A model generated the notes under the pieces. It ran no database searches. It was given only the letters and a program-made list of their open reading frames with translations, and had not been told where the DNA came from. From IMG/VR virus record IMGVR_UViG_3300009506_000053, positions 1 to 48,745 of that record: a stretch of 48,745 nucleotides of DNA; one strand, 5' to 3'. This DNA comes from a virus. The position numbers and the translations under genes were made by a program. How positions within the stretch are numbered: the stretch's first letter is position 1; each line of letters opens with the position of its first letter. Of this stretch, positions 38,965 through 47,038 are shown piece after piece.

Positions 38965-39420
38965 ATGGCCAATCATACGAGGAAACCGACGAACCTCGAA
39001 AGGCTTCTGGACATTATAGACGTGAGGGGGAAGGGTGAATGTTGGTCGGTTCAGAAGCCGCCATGCACGAGCGGTTATCATCAGATCAGTTGGAACGGCA
39101 AGTACGAGCTCGTCCACCGTCTGATGTATCAGGTATTCACTGGCACAAAGCTGAAGCGTGGCGAGGTTGTCGGTCACAGATGCCGCAACACTCACTGTGC
39201 GAATCCGTATCATCTGCGGCTCGGGACCCCTGGGGACACGATGCTGCAGCAGAATAACGGGAGAAAGGGCCAGAGACCAAAGCGGATCGACTGGACAGAA
39301 AAGGTGCTGATCGCGAAGGATCGTGGCACCATGCTGCAGATCGCCCGGGCGCATAATGTCTCCGTGGGCACGGTATCTCGTGTGAAGCGTGAGATGAGAG
39401 ACTCTGGCATCCGTTTATGA
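38965..39420 (+). CDS. HNH endonuclease with helix-turn-helix tail
   Basis: A 151-residue HNH homing-type nuclease. It contains GYHQISWNGKYELVHRLMYQ, then VVGHRCRNTHCANPYHLRLG, giving the metal-binding His/Asn/His set with paired cysteines, and a GTPGDTM-type ending as in the HNH_3 family. Residues ~118-145 (MLQIARAHNVSVGTVSRVKR) form a C-terminal helix-turn-helix for target binding. Such genes are usually selfish elements; no disrupted host gene is seen beside it. Confidence 0.88.
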   Translation: MANHTRKPTNLERLLDIIDVRGKGECWSVQKPPCTSGYHQISWNGKYELVHRLMYQVFTGTKLKRGEVVGHRCRNTHCANPYHLRLGTPGDTMLQQNNGRKGQRPKRIDWTEKVLIAKDRGTMLQIARAHNVSVGTVSRVKREMRDSGIRL

Positions 39421-39439
39421 GTGGGAGGTGGGGGTCCTG

Positions 39440-39784
39440 ATGGCGGGACAAAGTGGAAAGCGCGATCCCGTTCCGCCCCGGGAACGGTCTCGTCCAAGCG
39501 GGGGGTCCCCCACTCCTTTGCGTCTTCGTCCCAAGGATGCGAAGACGCTCGAGGACATTGCTCTTTTGCGCCGAGACCATTTGGTGATCTGGAACTGGGG
39601 TCTCCAGGTATTGCCGAGATCGGTGCTTCTGTGGGCCCAGGATTTTGAGGATGGCGAGAGGTATGAGCAGATCGAAATCCCGAGGCGTGTTTTTCAACAG
39701 CTCATCTCGTGGTATAACGATGGGAAAACAAGAGATACGAGGCCAAGAAATTGGTACGTGAGAAACGAAGAGAGAGCCATCTAG
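39440..39784 (+). CDS. Hypothetical protein
   Basis: About 114 residues from ATG 39440 (GTG 39428 possible), with a GGGAGGTGGGG site. A basic, Pro-rich N-terminus (MAGQSGKRDPVPPRERSRPS) precedes a globular part (EDIALLRRDHLVIWNWGLQV, then IPRRVFQQLISWY). No family assigned. It overlaps the next frame by about 30 bases. Confidence 0.6.
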   Translation: MAGQSGKRDPVPPRERSRPSGGSPTPLRLRPKDAKTLEDIALLRRDHLVIWNWGLQVLPRSVLLWAQDFEDGERYEQIEIPRRVFQQLISWYNDGKTRDTRPRNWYVRNEERAI

Positions 39785-40026
39785 GCGAGAAGCCGAAGCC
39801 CGAGTTCAGGAACCTGTATGTGGTTCTGGAGCGGGAGACTGGCGGGATCTACAACTGTTTCACCAGTGCCCAGAAGGCTGCGACCCTGGCGTACAAGTTG
39901 ATGTTGCTGGGGATCGAGACGAGGGTTCGGATCATCATCGCCAGGGATTTGGAGAAGGCTGTGGCCCAATGGTCATTCGATTACACCGAATACAAGGAGG
40001 CCAATGCAAAAGCCAAAGAAGGATGA
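39751..40026 (+). CDS. Hypothetical protein
   Basis: Ninety-one residues from TTG 39751; no ATG occurs in the first part, and a GTG about 60 bases later is an alternative. Contains RNLYVVLERETGGIYNCFTS, AATLAYKLMLLGIETRVRII and an acidic/Lys C-terminus. The mixed alpha/beta pattern resembles small phage proteins with one beta-alpha-beta unit. Overlaps genes on both sides. Confidence 0.58.
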   Translation: MVREKRRESHLGEKPKPEFRNLYVVLERETGGIYNCFTSAQKAATLAYKLMLLGIETRVRIIIARDLEKAVAQWSFDYTEYKEANAKAKEG

Positions 40027-40219
40027 AGCGGTTGACAGTGTCCTGGGTTCTGATGCCTATTTCGTTCTGACTTTGAGGGACCGGGGCCTGGACGAGTTGA
40101 CGGTGGAGCTATTCTCCGAGGTGAGCGACGACTACTCACCTCATGTCGCAGAGGAACTCTGGAAGGCGCTCGGGAAGATAGTCTTTGGGATTCCATGCAG
40201 CGACGAAGACGAAACGTGA
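40004..40219 (+). CDS. Small acidic hypothetical protein
   Basis: Seventy-one residues; AAGGAGG directly precedes the ATG. Segments AYFVLTLRDRGLDELTVELF and HVAEELWKALGKIVFG suggest a compact alpha/beta fold with an acidic C-terminus (CSDEDET). No family recognised. Confidence 0.6.
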   Translation: MQKPKKDEAVDSVLGSDAYFVLTLRDRGLDELTVELFSEVSDDYSPHVAEELWKALGKIVFGIPCSDEDET

Positions 40220-40416
40220 GCAGACCATACCTGACGACTATCAGGGCGAGGGGCCTGGACATGGTCTTGCGTTTGGCCCAGGGGTCCATAAACCGGATCT
40301 CTCCCGAGGCGCAGGAGGAGATGGAGCGATCCACGGATTGGGAGGCGCTCCAGAGCGGCTTTCAGTATGTAGGAGATCTTCTGGCCTGGTTCAGGGACGA
40401 ACGAGGAGGAACGTGA
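40195..40416 (+). CDS. Small basic hypothetical protein
   Basis: Seventy-three residues from ATG 40195, or 66 from GTG 40216, which would give a GTGA overlap with the preceding stop. The body is helical (RARGLDMVLRLAQGSINRIS, EEMERSTDWEALQ). The stop overlaps the next start in TGATG. Function unknown. Confidence 0.57.
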   Translation: MQRRRRNVSRPYLTTIRARGLDMVLRLAQGSINRISPEAQEEMERSTDWEALQSGFQYVGDLLAWFRDERGGT

Positions 40417-40637
40417 TGCCGAACGAATCCGTGCCCGAGAAGGGCAAGCAGTTGGCCGAAGTGGAGGCCCATCTGAACGCCGTGAGGCGGGACGTCGACG
40501 ATCTCTTCATGGGGACCCTCTCGAGGCTTGGGAAGGATGGCTGGGACGCCAGCGATCTGGCCCGGGCGGCTGGTCTGTACGGATCCTTTGCGGATCTGCG
40601 GATCGCCATGGTGATGATTGCGGCGAAGGGCTCTTGA
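40416..40637 (+). CDS. Small helical hypothetical protein
   Basis: Seventy-three residues from ATG 40416, with CGAGGAGGAACG upstream. Helical throughout (QLAEVEAHLNAVRRDVDDLF, then DASDLARAAGLYGSFADLRI). The earlier part of the open frame is shadow. It ends shortly before a TTGACA-type promoter. Confidence 0.6.
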   Translation: MPNESVPEKGKQLAEVEAHLNAVRRDVDDLFMGTLSRLGKDGWDASDLARAAGLYGSFADLRIAMVMIAAKGS

Positions 40638-40662
40638 CAGGAGGGGTGTAAAACTCTAAGCA
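40634..40662 (+). promoter_or_regulatory. Candidate promoter TTGACA-17-TAAGCA
   Basis: A perfect -35 box (40634-40639), 17-base spacer and a fair -10 box (40657-40662) lie at the end of the preceding gene and 50 bases before GTG 40712. The spacer includes GGGGTGTAAA, a word also seen at 32611 close to another TTGACA. Confidence 0.55.
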
Positions 40663-40711
40663 TCCGAACGAGCCATAGAGAATGGGCTCATTCAGCACAG
40701 GAGGTGCGATC

Positions 40712-41005
40712 GTGGCTCTGAATGCAGACATCGTTGAAAGTGTTGCGAATAGCAACTTCAAGACGATGAGCGAACTCGCCGTCCAGAACGCTCTTGGCCA
40801 TCAGAATCGACTGCAGATTCTGGCTGAGAAGGCTCTGGCGAAGTCTCTGGAGTCCATGGACACGGTTGACGTGCCCGAGGGTCTGGGGATCGCAGCGGCC
40901 CAGCGCGGGGATCTGGCTAAGCAGCTCTCCGATCTGGCCTCCGCCATCGCGAGCATCCAGCAGTACAGCAAGACGGCTGCACTGACTCCTCCCCCGACGG
41001 CCTAG
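40712..41005 (+). CDS. Helical protein with faint RebB-like character
   Basis: About 97 residues from GTG 40712 after AGGAGGT; ATG 40682 upstream is a weaker alternative. The sequence LNADIVESVANSNFKTMSEL, then NRLQILAEKALAKSLESMDT, then DLAKQLSDLASAI recalls the layout of RebB-family R-body proteins: an I-V-DAV-x-N start, then a helix with Q-x-N-x-LA. The similarity is by eye and weak. Otherwise an all-helical small protein of unknown function. Confidence 0.58.
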   Translation: MALNADIVESVANSNFKTMSELAVQNALGHQNRLQILAEKALAKSLESMDTVDVPEGLGIAAAQRGDLAKQLSDLASAIASIQQYSKTAALTPPPTA

Positions 41006-41013
41006 TGTGATGG

Positions 41014-41289
41014 GTGGTGGTGGTGGTGGCGTCGTTTGATGAGATCGCCAGGCAGTTTCAGCGAGAAGTCGATGATCTGACGGCGGCCTATCAGAAGGGT
41101 CTTGCTGCCGCCACTCTGAAGCTCCAGGCATCGGTCCAGGGCATCAATCTGAGCGATGATCTTCCGGAGGAACCGGAGGAATCGGTGAAGGTGCCCAAGA
41201 AGGGCGGTGCCGATTTCAACACCTACGGGGAGCTGCTGGACGATATCCAGCACGGAGGGAATCCCTTCACTCCTACGCAGGACGGTTGA
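41014..41289 (+). CDS. Hypothetical protein starting in a GTG repeat
   Basis: About 86-91 residues. Five consecutive in-frame GTG codons (41014-41028) begin the frame, so any could initiate; the last one, directly before GCG TCG TTT GAT, seems natural. The body is helical (SFDEIARQFQREVDDLTAAY, then KGLAAATLKLQASVQ), then an acidic Pro/Glu region. No family recognised. It may form a pair with the preceding helical protein. Confidence 0.58.
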   Translation: MVVVVASFDEIARQFQREVDDLTAAYQKGLAAATLKLQASVQGINLSDDLPEEPEESVKVPKKGGADFNTYGELLDDIQHGGNPFTPTQDG

Positions 41290-41312
41290 AATGGCGCCGG
41301 CGGACTGAAGAG

Positions 41313-41350
41313 GACGGGCTCCACCACAGGGGGCCCGTCTTTCTCGTTTT
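41313..41350 (+). terminator. Rho-independent terminator GACGGGC/GCCCGTC
   Basis: GACGGGC (41313-41319) and GCCCGTC (41333-41339) enclose a 13-base loop; TTTCTCGTTTT follows. It lies 24 bases after the stop at 41289. A competing open frame (41286-41669) crosses it and is not considered a gene. Confidence 0.8.
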
Positions 41351-41409
41351 CGGGGGGCGAAGAGAACTGGCTGCTTGCTCTGTAGTCTTTTCCTTCCCCC
41401 CGAAAACGA
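41344..41409. repeat. Perfect 14-bp inverted repeat
   Basis: TCGTTTTCGGGGGG (41344-41357) and CCCCCCGAAAACGA (41396-41409) are exact inverted copies around a 38-base centre. It could be a bidirectional or second terminator, or a structured leader or operator for the XRE gene that begins 36 bases later. Confidence 0.8.
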
Positions 41410-41445
41410 AACGGAATTTGTGGCGTTCAACCAGGAGGCGGGGCG

Positions 41446-41700
41446 GTGGCAAATCGGCCCAGGCGTGCGGTTCCCACGAAGATCTTCCTGTCCGAGTGGA
41501 GGAAGGTGAAGGGGTACTCGCAGAGTGGACTTGCCCGAGCAGCCCGCGTCTCGAGGCAGACTGTGATCACGATCGAGAGCGGCAAGGGTGGCATTCCGCA
41601 TCCAGCAACGATTCTCTCTCTTTCCCAGGCTCTGGGTATCAGGGAGTTCGAACTGTTCATGGCTCCTGAAGATCGAAACGAGAAGCCCCATGTCGAGTAG
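41446..41700 (+). CDS. Second XRE-family transcriptional regulator
   Basis: Eighty-four residues from GTG 41446, preceded by AGGAGGCGGGG. A single HTH_3 domain: WRKVKGYSQSGLARAARVSR, then QTVITIESGKGGIPHPATIL, then LSQALGIREFELF. It is a compact Cro/CI-like repressor. Alone between terminators and the host-interaction genes, it probably controls its own gene or the downstream virion genes. Confidence 0.88.
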   Translation: MANRPRRAVPTKIFLSEWRKVKGYSQSGLARAARVSRQTVITIESGKGGIPHPATILSLSQALGIREFELFMAPEDRNEKPHVE

Positions 41701-41757
41701 TGCGCTTGACAGAAGCGCCAACTTGTTGGGACGATTCGGGTTAGGGAGAGGTGCGGT

Positions 41758-42177
41758 ATGGGGAGCCCAGACATCAACCTTGCCGAAGAGTGGATCGAGT
41801 GGCAGGGCGGGACGCGCAAGGAGGCTGTGAGTCCTTTTCTGCTGATGGAGAAGACTGTTGTCGATCCCGTGGTCACCACGGCCCCTATTTTCATTGGACA
41901 CTTCTCGAAGGCTTCTGAGGTCACCGAGGTTCTGGTCTATCTGAACGGGACCTCGAGCCCCTCGGTATCGTTCTCGATGGAATTCGGGAATGATATGACG
42001 TCGAGCGGATCGGATCTGGTCGACTCTGCGAGCTCCACCACGAGCACCACGCCCGAGAGCATCACCGTCGAGATCCCCGATGTCGCAGCCGATAACTTCC
42101 TCTGGATGAACATCACCGCCAAATCTGGCACCGTGTACTCGTTCACAGCCGTTGTGAAGTATAGGACGAGCCCATGA
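41758..42177 (+). CDS. Hypothetical virion protein upstream of the tailspike
   Basis: A 139-residue protein. N-terminal short helix, then a beta sandwich-like part (TEVLVYLNGTSSPSVSFSME, then ITVEIPDVAADNFLWMNITA). Composition, rich in Ser/Thr/Val, and 4-bp overlap with the beta-helix gene suggest a structural partner or adaptor of the tailspike. No family assigned. Confidence 0.62.
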   Translation: MGSPDINLAEEWIEWQGGTRKEAVSPFLLMEKTVVDPVVTTAPIFIGHFSKASEVTEVLVYLNGTSSPSVSFSMEFGNDMTSSGSDLVDSASSTTSTTPESITVEIPDVAADNFLWMNITAKSGTVYSFTAVVKYRTSP

Positions 42178-44768
42178 CCACGATCGTAGACGGTGCTACT
42201 GCTCTCACCTCGGTTATGGTTCCGGCCAGGCGCTTTGGCCTGATTGCTGGCACTGGGAGCGACATCGCCTCAAAGCTTTCCTCGGCATTTTCCGATGCCC
42301 CGGCCGGCTGCACGCTGGTCACCGAGCCAGGAGAATACATCGTAAATTCCAGCGTGACTCTGTCCAAGTCCATGAATGTCGTTCTGAATGGGCACTGGAC
42401 ACTGCAGGACGAAATCAACATCTCCGCAGACAATGTGAAGGTCATTCTCGGGAGCGGGGCATACGTAGAGAAGGATCCAACCGGCACGTCTATCGAGCCG
42501 ATTTTATTCAGCGGGACCGCCCCGGCATCGTTCGATGATTTGACCGCAGATCCATCCGCCGGTGATATCTCGATCACCGTGACCACGGCGTCGAATTTTG
42601 CTGTAGATGACTGGATCATGGTGAAGGACAATCAGGACCGATACTATGGCGGATCTTTTTATGACCACTGGGAGATCAATCGCGTCAGATCGAAGGTCGG
42701 GAACATTCTGATCTTGGAGTGGCCACTGGCGGATTCCTATGCGACTTTGTCCACCGTGGCCCCAAGCGCATCGCCATTCACTCCGATCCTTCGCTCTGGG
42801 ATCGTTGGTCCCGGGAAAATATCCAACGGAGACACGAGCGACCCAGAGATCGGGAATGCTGGCGTGCGGTTCAAGTATTCTGTGGGCGGCTACTGCAAGG
42901 GTGTCGAGTTCGAGAGCTGCCAGCAGGACGCTGTCCGTATCTTCGACTCCACGGCCGCCCTCATCTCGAGCAATTACTGCCACGATCCAAGCAATATGTA
43001 TGGCAGTGGCAGGGGTGTCACGGTAGGACGATCCACGCACTGCGTCATCAACAACAACACGTTTATTCGTTCCCGCCATGCTGTCGATATCTCTAATTTC
43101 TGTCGGCACATCATCGTGACTGGAAATGTCTCTCGCGGATCTGGCGAGGCACATTACAAGATCCATCCAGACGTGAAGTATCTCCACATCGTTTCCAACG
43201 AGCTAGACGGTGCATATGGGTTGAATCCGGTCGCGTCGACCGGAGCGGAATGGGGAACGACGTATGCTCCGGGGATTGGTGTCGATCGCGGTAACTCACA
43301 CATCTACATCCTGAACAATCAGATCCAGAACATCAAGTCATACGGAATCGGTGGACTTACCCAGGATACGGAGCACATCGTGGTTCGCGGAAATGAACTC
43401 GTGAACTGCAATACGTCCGGTGGGAGCATCAACGCGGCGATTCTTTTCACCGAGACAATCCAGTCCGGCGTCAGCCCAGATACTGGAGCGAGTACGAACT
43501 GGGATGGATACGTCATCGAGGACAACTATATCCAGGGAACGGCTGGGCGTGGGATCTATTTTGGGATATCGAAGGGTATCATCCGGCGCAACGCGATCTA
43601 CGATGTTTCTGCTTCGGGCTCTCCATCCGCCGGGATTGTGGTCGCACCGTATCTATCGAGCGGCACTGCCAGTGAGGATGCGCTCGAGGATGTTGTCATC
43701 GAGGACAACTACATCCAGGGAGTCGACGGCAAGGGGATCTACGTCGGACGTTCAGACGCCACCACATATCGGACTCTTGCGAAGAAGAACACCATCCGCG
43801 ATTGCACCGAGAGTGGAATCTATGGGATTCCATCCCAGCTAGAAGACATCGAGATCGTTTCGAATTATGTCCACGGGTGCAACACCGATGCGAGTACGAC
43901 AGAGGGCGGAATCGTCATCGGGACCGCAAATACCAGTGCGGTCGATTCTGGTGGCATCGTTCTAATCTCTGAGAATGAGGTCCACGGTTGCGTTAGGTCT
44001 ATTCACTGTACGTCTTCTGAGGCGAACATCGTTCGCAACAAGGTATTCGATGCCACGATCATCGGGATCTATTTGCCGCAGGGGGCTTCCGGACAGGATT
44101 CGCTCGACATGGTAGTGGCAGAGAATCTTGTGGTGAATTGTGTGAACGGCATCTATGTCGGCGGGTCTAGCGGTGGATCGACCACAGATCCGCGCATATT
44201 GCGCAACGTGATCGTTGGATCCACGAACGGCATTCGCCTAAGAGCGACATGCAGTGGGGCGCGGCTCGAGGCAAACGTCACCTTGAACTGTACGACGGAA
44301 CTGCTAGAGGAATCGTCTACGGGGACAGTGGTTGTTTCACATTACGATCCAGACTCTGATCAGATGGTTTATGGAGCAGCAACATCCAGTTACAACGATC
44401 TGCTGACTGTGGAGGCTCCGGCTCGATCGAAGGGTCAGGCATACGCGAGGACGGCGGTCACTACCGCCGCGAGTCCATATACCATCCTCTCGACGGATCA
44501 CTACATCTATGCAGATACTAGCGCCGGGAACCTCACCCTGAATCTGCCTGCCACTGACGCCTCTGCGATCAAGGATGGGAAGGAATACATCATCAAAAAG
44601 ATCGCATCTAATACGCTTACGATAACGCCGAACGGCAGCAATCTCATCGAGGGCGTTTCAAGCTATGGCGGGTCTATGACTGGCGGCGACTCGATCGTCA
44701 TCCGTTCGAATGGCGGGACTGGAGCGAGTGGCAACTGGGAAATCGTCGCCGGATATGGTGTTGGATGA
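42174..44768 (+). CDS. Right-handed parallel beta-helix protein, tailspike/depolymerase candidate
   Basis: An 864-residue protein. From about residue 70 to 730 it shows repeated coils of 20-25 residues with N-x-I/V ladders (for example VIEDNYIQG twice, at roughly 447 and 508), the mark of pectate-lyase-type beta-helices used by tailspikes to bind and cut surface polysaccharides. The C-terminal ~100 residues (HYIYADTSAGNLTLNLPATD, then YIIKKIASNTLTITPNGSN) form a small beta domain common at the ends of tail fibres. Catalytic residues cannot be named. Receptor recognition is the likely role. Confidence 0.82.
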   Translation: MTTIVDGATALTSVMVPARRFGLIAGTGSDIASKLSSAFSDAPAGCTLVTEPGEYIVNSSVTLSKSMNVVLNGHWTLQDEINISADNVKVILGSGAYVEKDPTGTSIEPILFSGTAPASFDDLTADPSAGDISITVTTASNFAVDDWIMVKDNQDRYYGGSFYDHWEINRVRSKVGNILILEWPLADSYATLSTVAPSASPFTPILRSGIVGPGKISNGDTSDPEIGNAGVRFKYSVGGYCKGVEFESCQQDAVRIFDSTAALISSNYCHDPSNMYGSGRGVTVGRSTHCVINNNTFIRSRHAVDISNFCRHIIVTGNVSRGSGEAHYKIHPDVKYLHIVSNELDGAYGLNPVASTGAEWGTTYAPGIGVDRGNSHIYILNNQIQNIKSYGIGGLTQDTEHIVVRGNELVNCNTSGGSINAAILFTETIQSGVSPDTGASTNWDGYVIEDNYIQGTAGRGIYFGISKGIIRRNAIYDVSASGSPSAGIVVAPYLSSGTASEDALEDVVIEDNYIQGVDGKGIYVGRSDATTYRTLAKKNTIRDCTESGIYGIPSQLEDIEIVSNYVHGCNTDASTTEGGIVIGTANTSAVDSGGIVLISENEVHGCVRSIHCTSSEANIVRNKVFDATIIGIYLPQGASGQDSLDMVVAENLVVNCVNGIYVGGSSGGSTTDPRILRNVIVGSTNGIRLRATCSGARLEANVTLNCTTELLEESSTGTVVVSHYDPDSDQMVYGAATSSYNDLLTVEAPARSKGQAYARTAVTTAASPYTILSTDHYIYADTSAGNLTLNLPATDASAIKDGKEYIIKKIASNTLTITPNGSNLIEGVSSYGGSMTGGDSIVIRSNGGTGASGNWEIVAGYGVG

Positions 44769-44780
44769 GAGGAGAACACG

Positions 44781-45059
44781 ATGCGGCAGAGGCAGAGGAA
44801 CGGTACGCTCATCGCCGCAGCCAAGTTCATCGGTGGCCCGTTCGATGGTGGGGTGAAGACGTGGCACATCGGATGGATGCGTGATCCGGTGCTCTTTCCG
44901 ATAGGGGTTGAGATCGAGATGTTGGGGAATCAAATCGATCCGGATCAATATGTGAGCCCGGGAGACATGGCTCACAGGTACGTCAAGAAGGGCAGGGCCG
45001 AGGCAGTGAGCGGCTTTGTGATCTTCAACTACGAATACGCAGGCATCGGGCCCGGATAA
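44781..45059 (+). CDS. Small hypothetical protein (GGPFDGG type)
   Basis: Ninety-two residues. IAAAKFIGGPFDGGVKTWHI is an opening seen in many short phage and bacterial proteins of unknown role; YVKKGRAEAVSGFVIFNYEY ends it. GAGAGGAG precedes the ATG. A strong hairpin follows the stop. Confidence 0.68.
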   Translation: MRQRQRNGTLIAAAKFIGGPFDGGVKTWHIGWMRDPVLFPIGVEIEMLGNQIDPDQYVSPGDMAHRYVKKGRAEAVSGFVIFNYEYAGIGPG

Positions 45060-45079
45060 CACCCCTCGTCTGGGCCTGC

Positions 45080-45108
45080 GGTGGGGCCCTGCTTTTCAGG
45101 GCCCCACC
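45080..45108 (+). terminator. 12-bp perfect hairpin GGTGGGGCCCTG/CAGGGCCCCACC
   Basis: The stem (45080-45091 and 45097-45108) has a CTTTT loop and is followed by TGCTTTGG, so the T-run is poor. It lies 21 bases past a stop and 15 before the next ATG; it could also limit translation of the next gene. Confidence 0.7.
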
Positions 45109-45122
45109 TGCTTTGGAGCATC

Positions 45123-46544
45123 ATGCAGCGCGATATCGTCTGGTACGAGAAACAGTGGCGCGTGGAGCCCGAGCCACAGATCCGTATGGAGCGTCCGGAA
45201 TGGCCCGGGAGCAAGGATCCATTTGGCCGGGGCGGGAAGCGTGTCGGGCGGAGGCTGCCGCTCTTTGGGATCATTTGGTATACATTCGATCAGGGCAATC
45301 CAACGAACTACGCAGACCCGACATTCGCGAGCTCCTCGATGCGGAAGGGATACAACTGGCTCGTCTGGCGTGATGCTCTGATCAATCGGATATTGGGGCG
45401 TGGCGGAGATCCAAATGATGAGATCCAGGAGACCCTGACATCTGTCTATTTCAAAGGAGAGGCGATTCTTGATCTGGCCTCGATGTTGGATGTGGTCGCG
45501 CTGGGTCACTGGCCTGCCGGGGAGCATATCCAGGAGATCAAATCGAGGAGCAAGGTCGACACACGCGTGGTTCTATGGAGCGACCATGAATCAATTAGCC
45601 AGGCCCCGCACTGGAGCAATGTGCATCAGATCGTATACACATTCCAGAGGGCACAATTACTTTTTCTTGATGCTGACAGTGCCAGCGGATGTGGTGGTGG
45701 CACAAACGGCTATGGATGCACGGCCATCGATAAATATGAAACGAGCAATCAAAGCGGTGGACCGTGCGGGGCGACATATCCAGCCGGATACGTCGCGTGT
45801 CCGCATACTCCAGTTCACAACAGCTTGCCATCGGCGGCGACGACTGGGGGTCACACATGGGACGTAGATATAAGTGACCTGGCGTTTGTGGATGAGGGAG
45901 ATAATGTCGAGGCCTACATAAAGACCTATTATGATGCCCTCGACTCGGAATATCTTTCGAGCGGGAAATACACTGTAGACGGATTTGCATATGACAACTG
46001 TCTGTATGCTCCGTACAAGGGAACGGCGTACAACAGCTATGGCGCCGGATGGTCTGCTCTCTATGTACCGGCCTGGAAAGAATTCCTCTCGAGTTTTCAA
46101 TACTTTGCCACAAACCAATTCGAAACAACGCTCCCTAGAGCGGGTGAGTGGAGCACGCAGAAGAACACGTTGTGGGCGAACTGTACTCCAACGGCAGAGG
46201 TCTATTCGTATTCAGATTTGCAGAATCGATATGTGGAACACTTCTTCAGAAAGGATAATGCCGCCAAGACTCTCATCCAATCGAAGGCTGATCTGGACAG
46301 TGTTGGCGAAAGTGGTGTTAGAATCGTTCTTGGAGTGAACCCGAGTGGCGGGACCGATGTTGGGCAAACCTATTACTGGGCCACGACCACTGGTGGTCCG
46401 GTCCCGGGTACGCACGGCACATGGCGAGAGATCATCGATTACATTTGGAACCTTGGAATAGAGGATCAAACATTCGCCCCCGCCGTGCAGACTTTCTCGG
46501 ATGCGTACATATTTCACCAAGAAGGCTGGAGGGTCCCGGTGTGA
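45123..46544 (+). CDS. Possible glycosidase-fold host-interaction protein
   Basis: A 473-residue protein from ATG 45123 (TTTGGAGC upstream); the upstream frame crosses the hairpin. Repeated Trp/Tyr/Asp strands and a VDGFAYDN segment (285-292) recall the acidic strand ends of TIM-barrel glycoside hydrolases. ALGHWPAGEHIQ and VRIVLGVNPSGG would be other strands. A cysteine-rich loop (CGGGTNGYGCTA ... GGPCGATYPAGYVAC) is unusual. It follows the beta-helix gene, so a second tail-borne depolymerase is suggested, with low certainty. Confidence 0.6.
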   Translation: MQRDIVWYEKQWRVEPEPQIRMERPEWPGSKDPFGRGGKRVGRRLPLFGIIWYTFDQGNPTNYADPTFASSSMRKGYNWLVWRDALINRILGRGGDPNDEIQETLTSVYFKGEAILDLASMLDVVALGHWPAGEHIQEIKSRSKVDTRVVLWSDHESISQAPHWSNVHQIVYTFQRAQLLFLDADSASGCGGGTNGYGCTAIDKYETSNQSGGPCGATYPAGYVACPHTPVHNSLPSAATTGGHTWDVDISDLAFVDEGDNVEAYIKTYYDALDSEYLSSGKYTVDGFAYDNCLYAPYKGTAYNSYGAGWSALYVPAWKEFLSSFQYFATNQFETTLPRAGEWSTQKNTLWANCTPTAEVYSYSDLQNRYVEHFFRKDNAAKTLIQSKADLDSVGESGVRIVLGVNPSGGTDVGQTYYWATTTGGPVPGTHGTWREIIDYIWNLGIEDQTFAPAVQTFSDAYIFHQEGWRVPV

Positions 46545-47038
46545 AGGATGAGTTCGATGAGACTCTGAAGAGGCGCGAGTTCATCGAGGCCTATCGGACG
46601 AGAAAGTCCAACGAGGCCCCCAGGGAGCTGATGGATCAAATCGGGGCCCCCCGGAGGATGCTGAGTTCCTGGCTATCGGACCAGACTTTCAGGGGCGAGC
46701 TCGATCAGATCGATTCGGAGCGTGTCTGGCTGGCCAGGGAGGTTGTCTACAGGAAGATCGGGGACATCTTCACGGTCATGGCAGAGCTGGCCTCGCAGAG
46801 GGGGCCGAACAGTCTCAGGGCAGCGGAGGTCATCTTCAGAGCCATCAGCCCGACGAAGGAACAGAAGTCCAAGGAAGAGGGCACAACGGAGCAGCAAGGA
46901 AGCGTGAGCACGGATGAGCTTGTACGGAGGAGGGACGAGCTACTCAAAATCCTCCAGGATGCCGAAGGAGATGTTGGAGGCGACGCGCAGGAAAGTGATG
47001 GAACTGGATCTGGAGATCCAGAAGAGGATTCTGATTGA
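46541..47038 (+). CDS. terS: Terminase small subunit
   Basis: About 165 residues from GTG 46541, after GGAGGG. An N-terminal helix-turn-helix-like part (FIEAYRTRKSNEAPRELMDQ, then RMLSSWLSDQTFRGEL) is followed by helical oligomerisation segments and a very acidic, Gly/Asp-rich C-terminus. It recognises the phage DNA and hands it to the large subunit. It precedes the large subunit gene and overlaps its frame by more than 100 bases if the first ATG there is used. Confidence 0.8.
   Translation: MKDEFDETLKRREFIEAYRTRKSNEAPRELMDQIGAPRRMLSSWLSDQTFRGELDQIDSERVWLAREVVYRKIGDIFTVMAELASQRGPNSLRAAEVIFRAISPTKEQKSKEEGTTEQQGSVSTDELVRRRDELLKILQDAEGDVGGDAQESDGTGSGDPEEDSD

Noticed and set aside
41286-41669. 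127-residue frame after the gene at 41014
   Set aside because: It crosses a strong terminator and the XRE gene in another frame and looks non-protein-like.
40712-41700. Anti-CRISPR locus (small genes followed by an Aca-like HTH gene)
   Set aside because: The layout is similar, but a terminator and inverted repeat separate the HTH gene from the small genes and no known Acr feature is seen.
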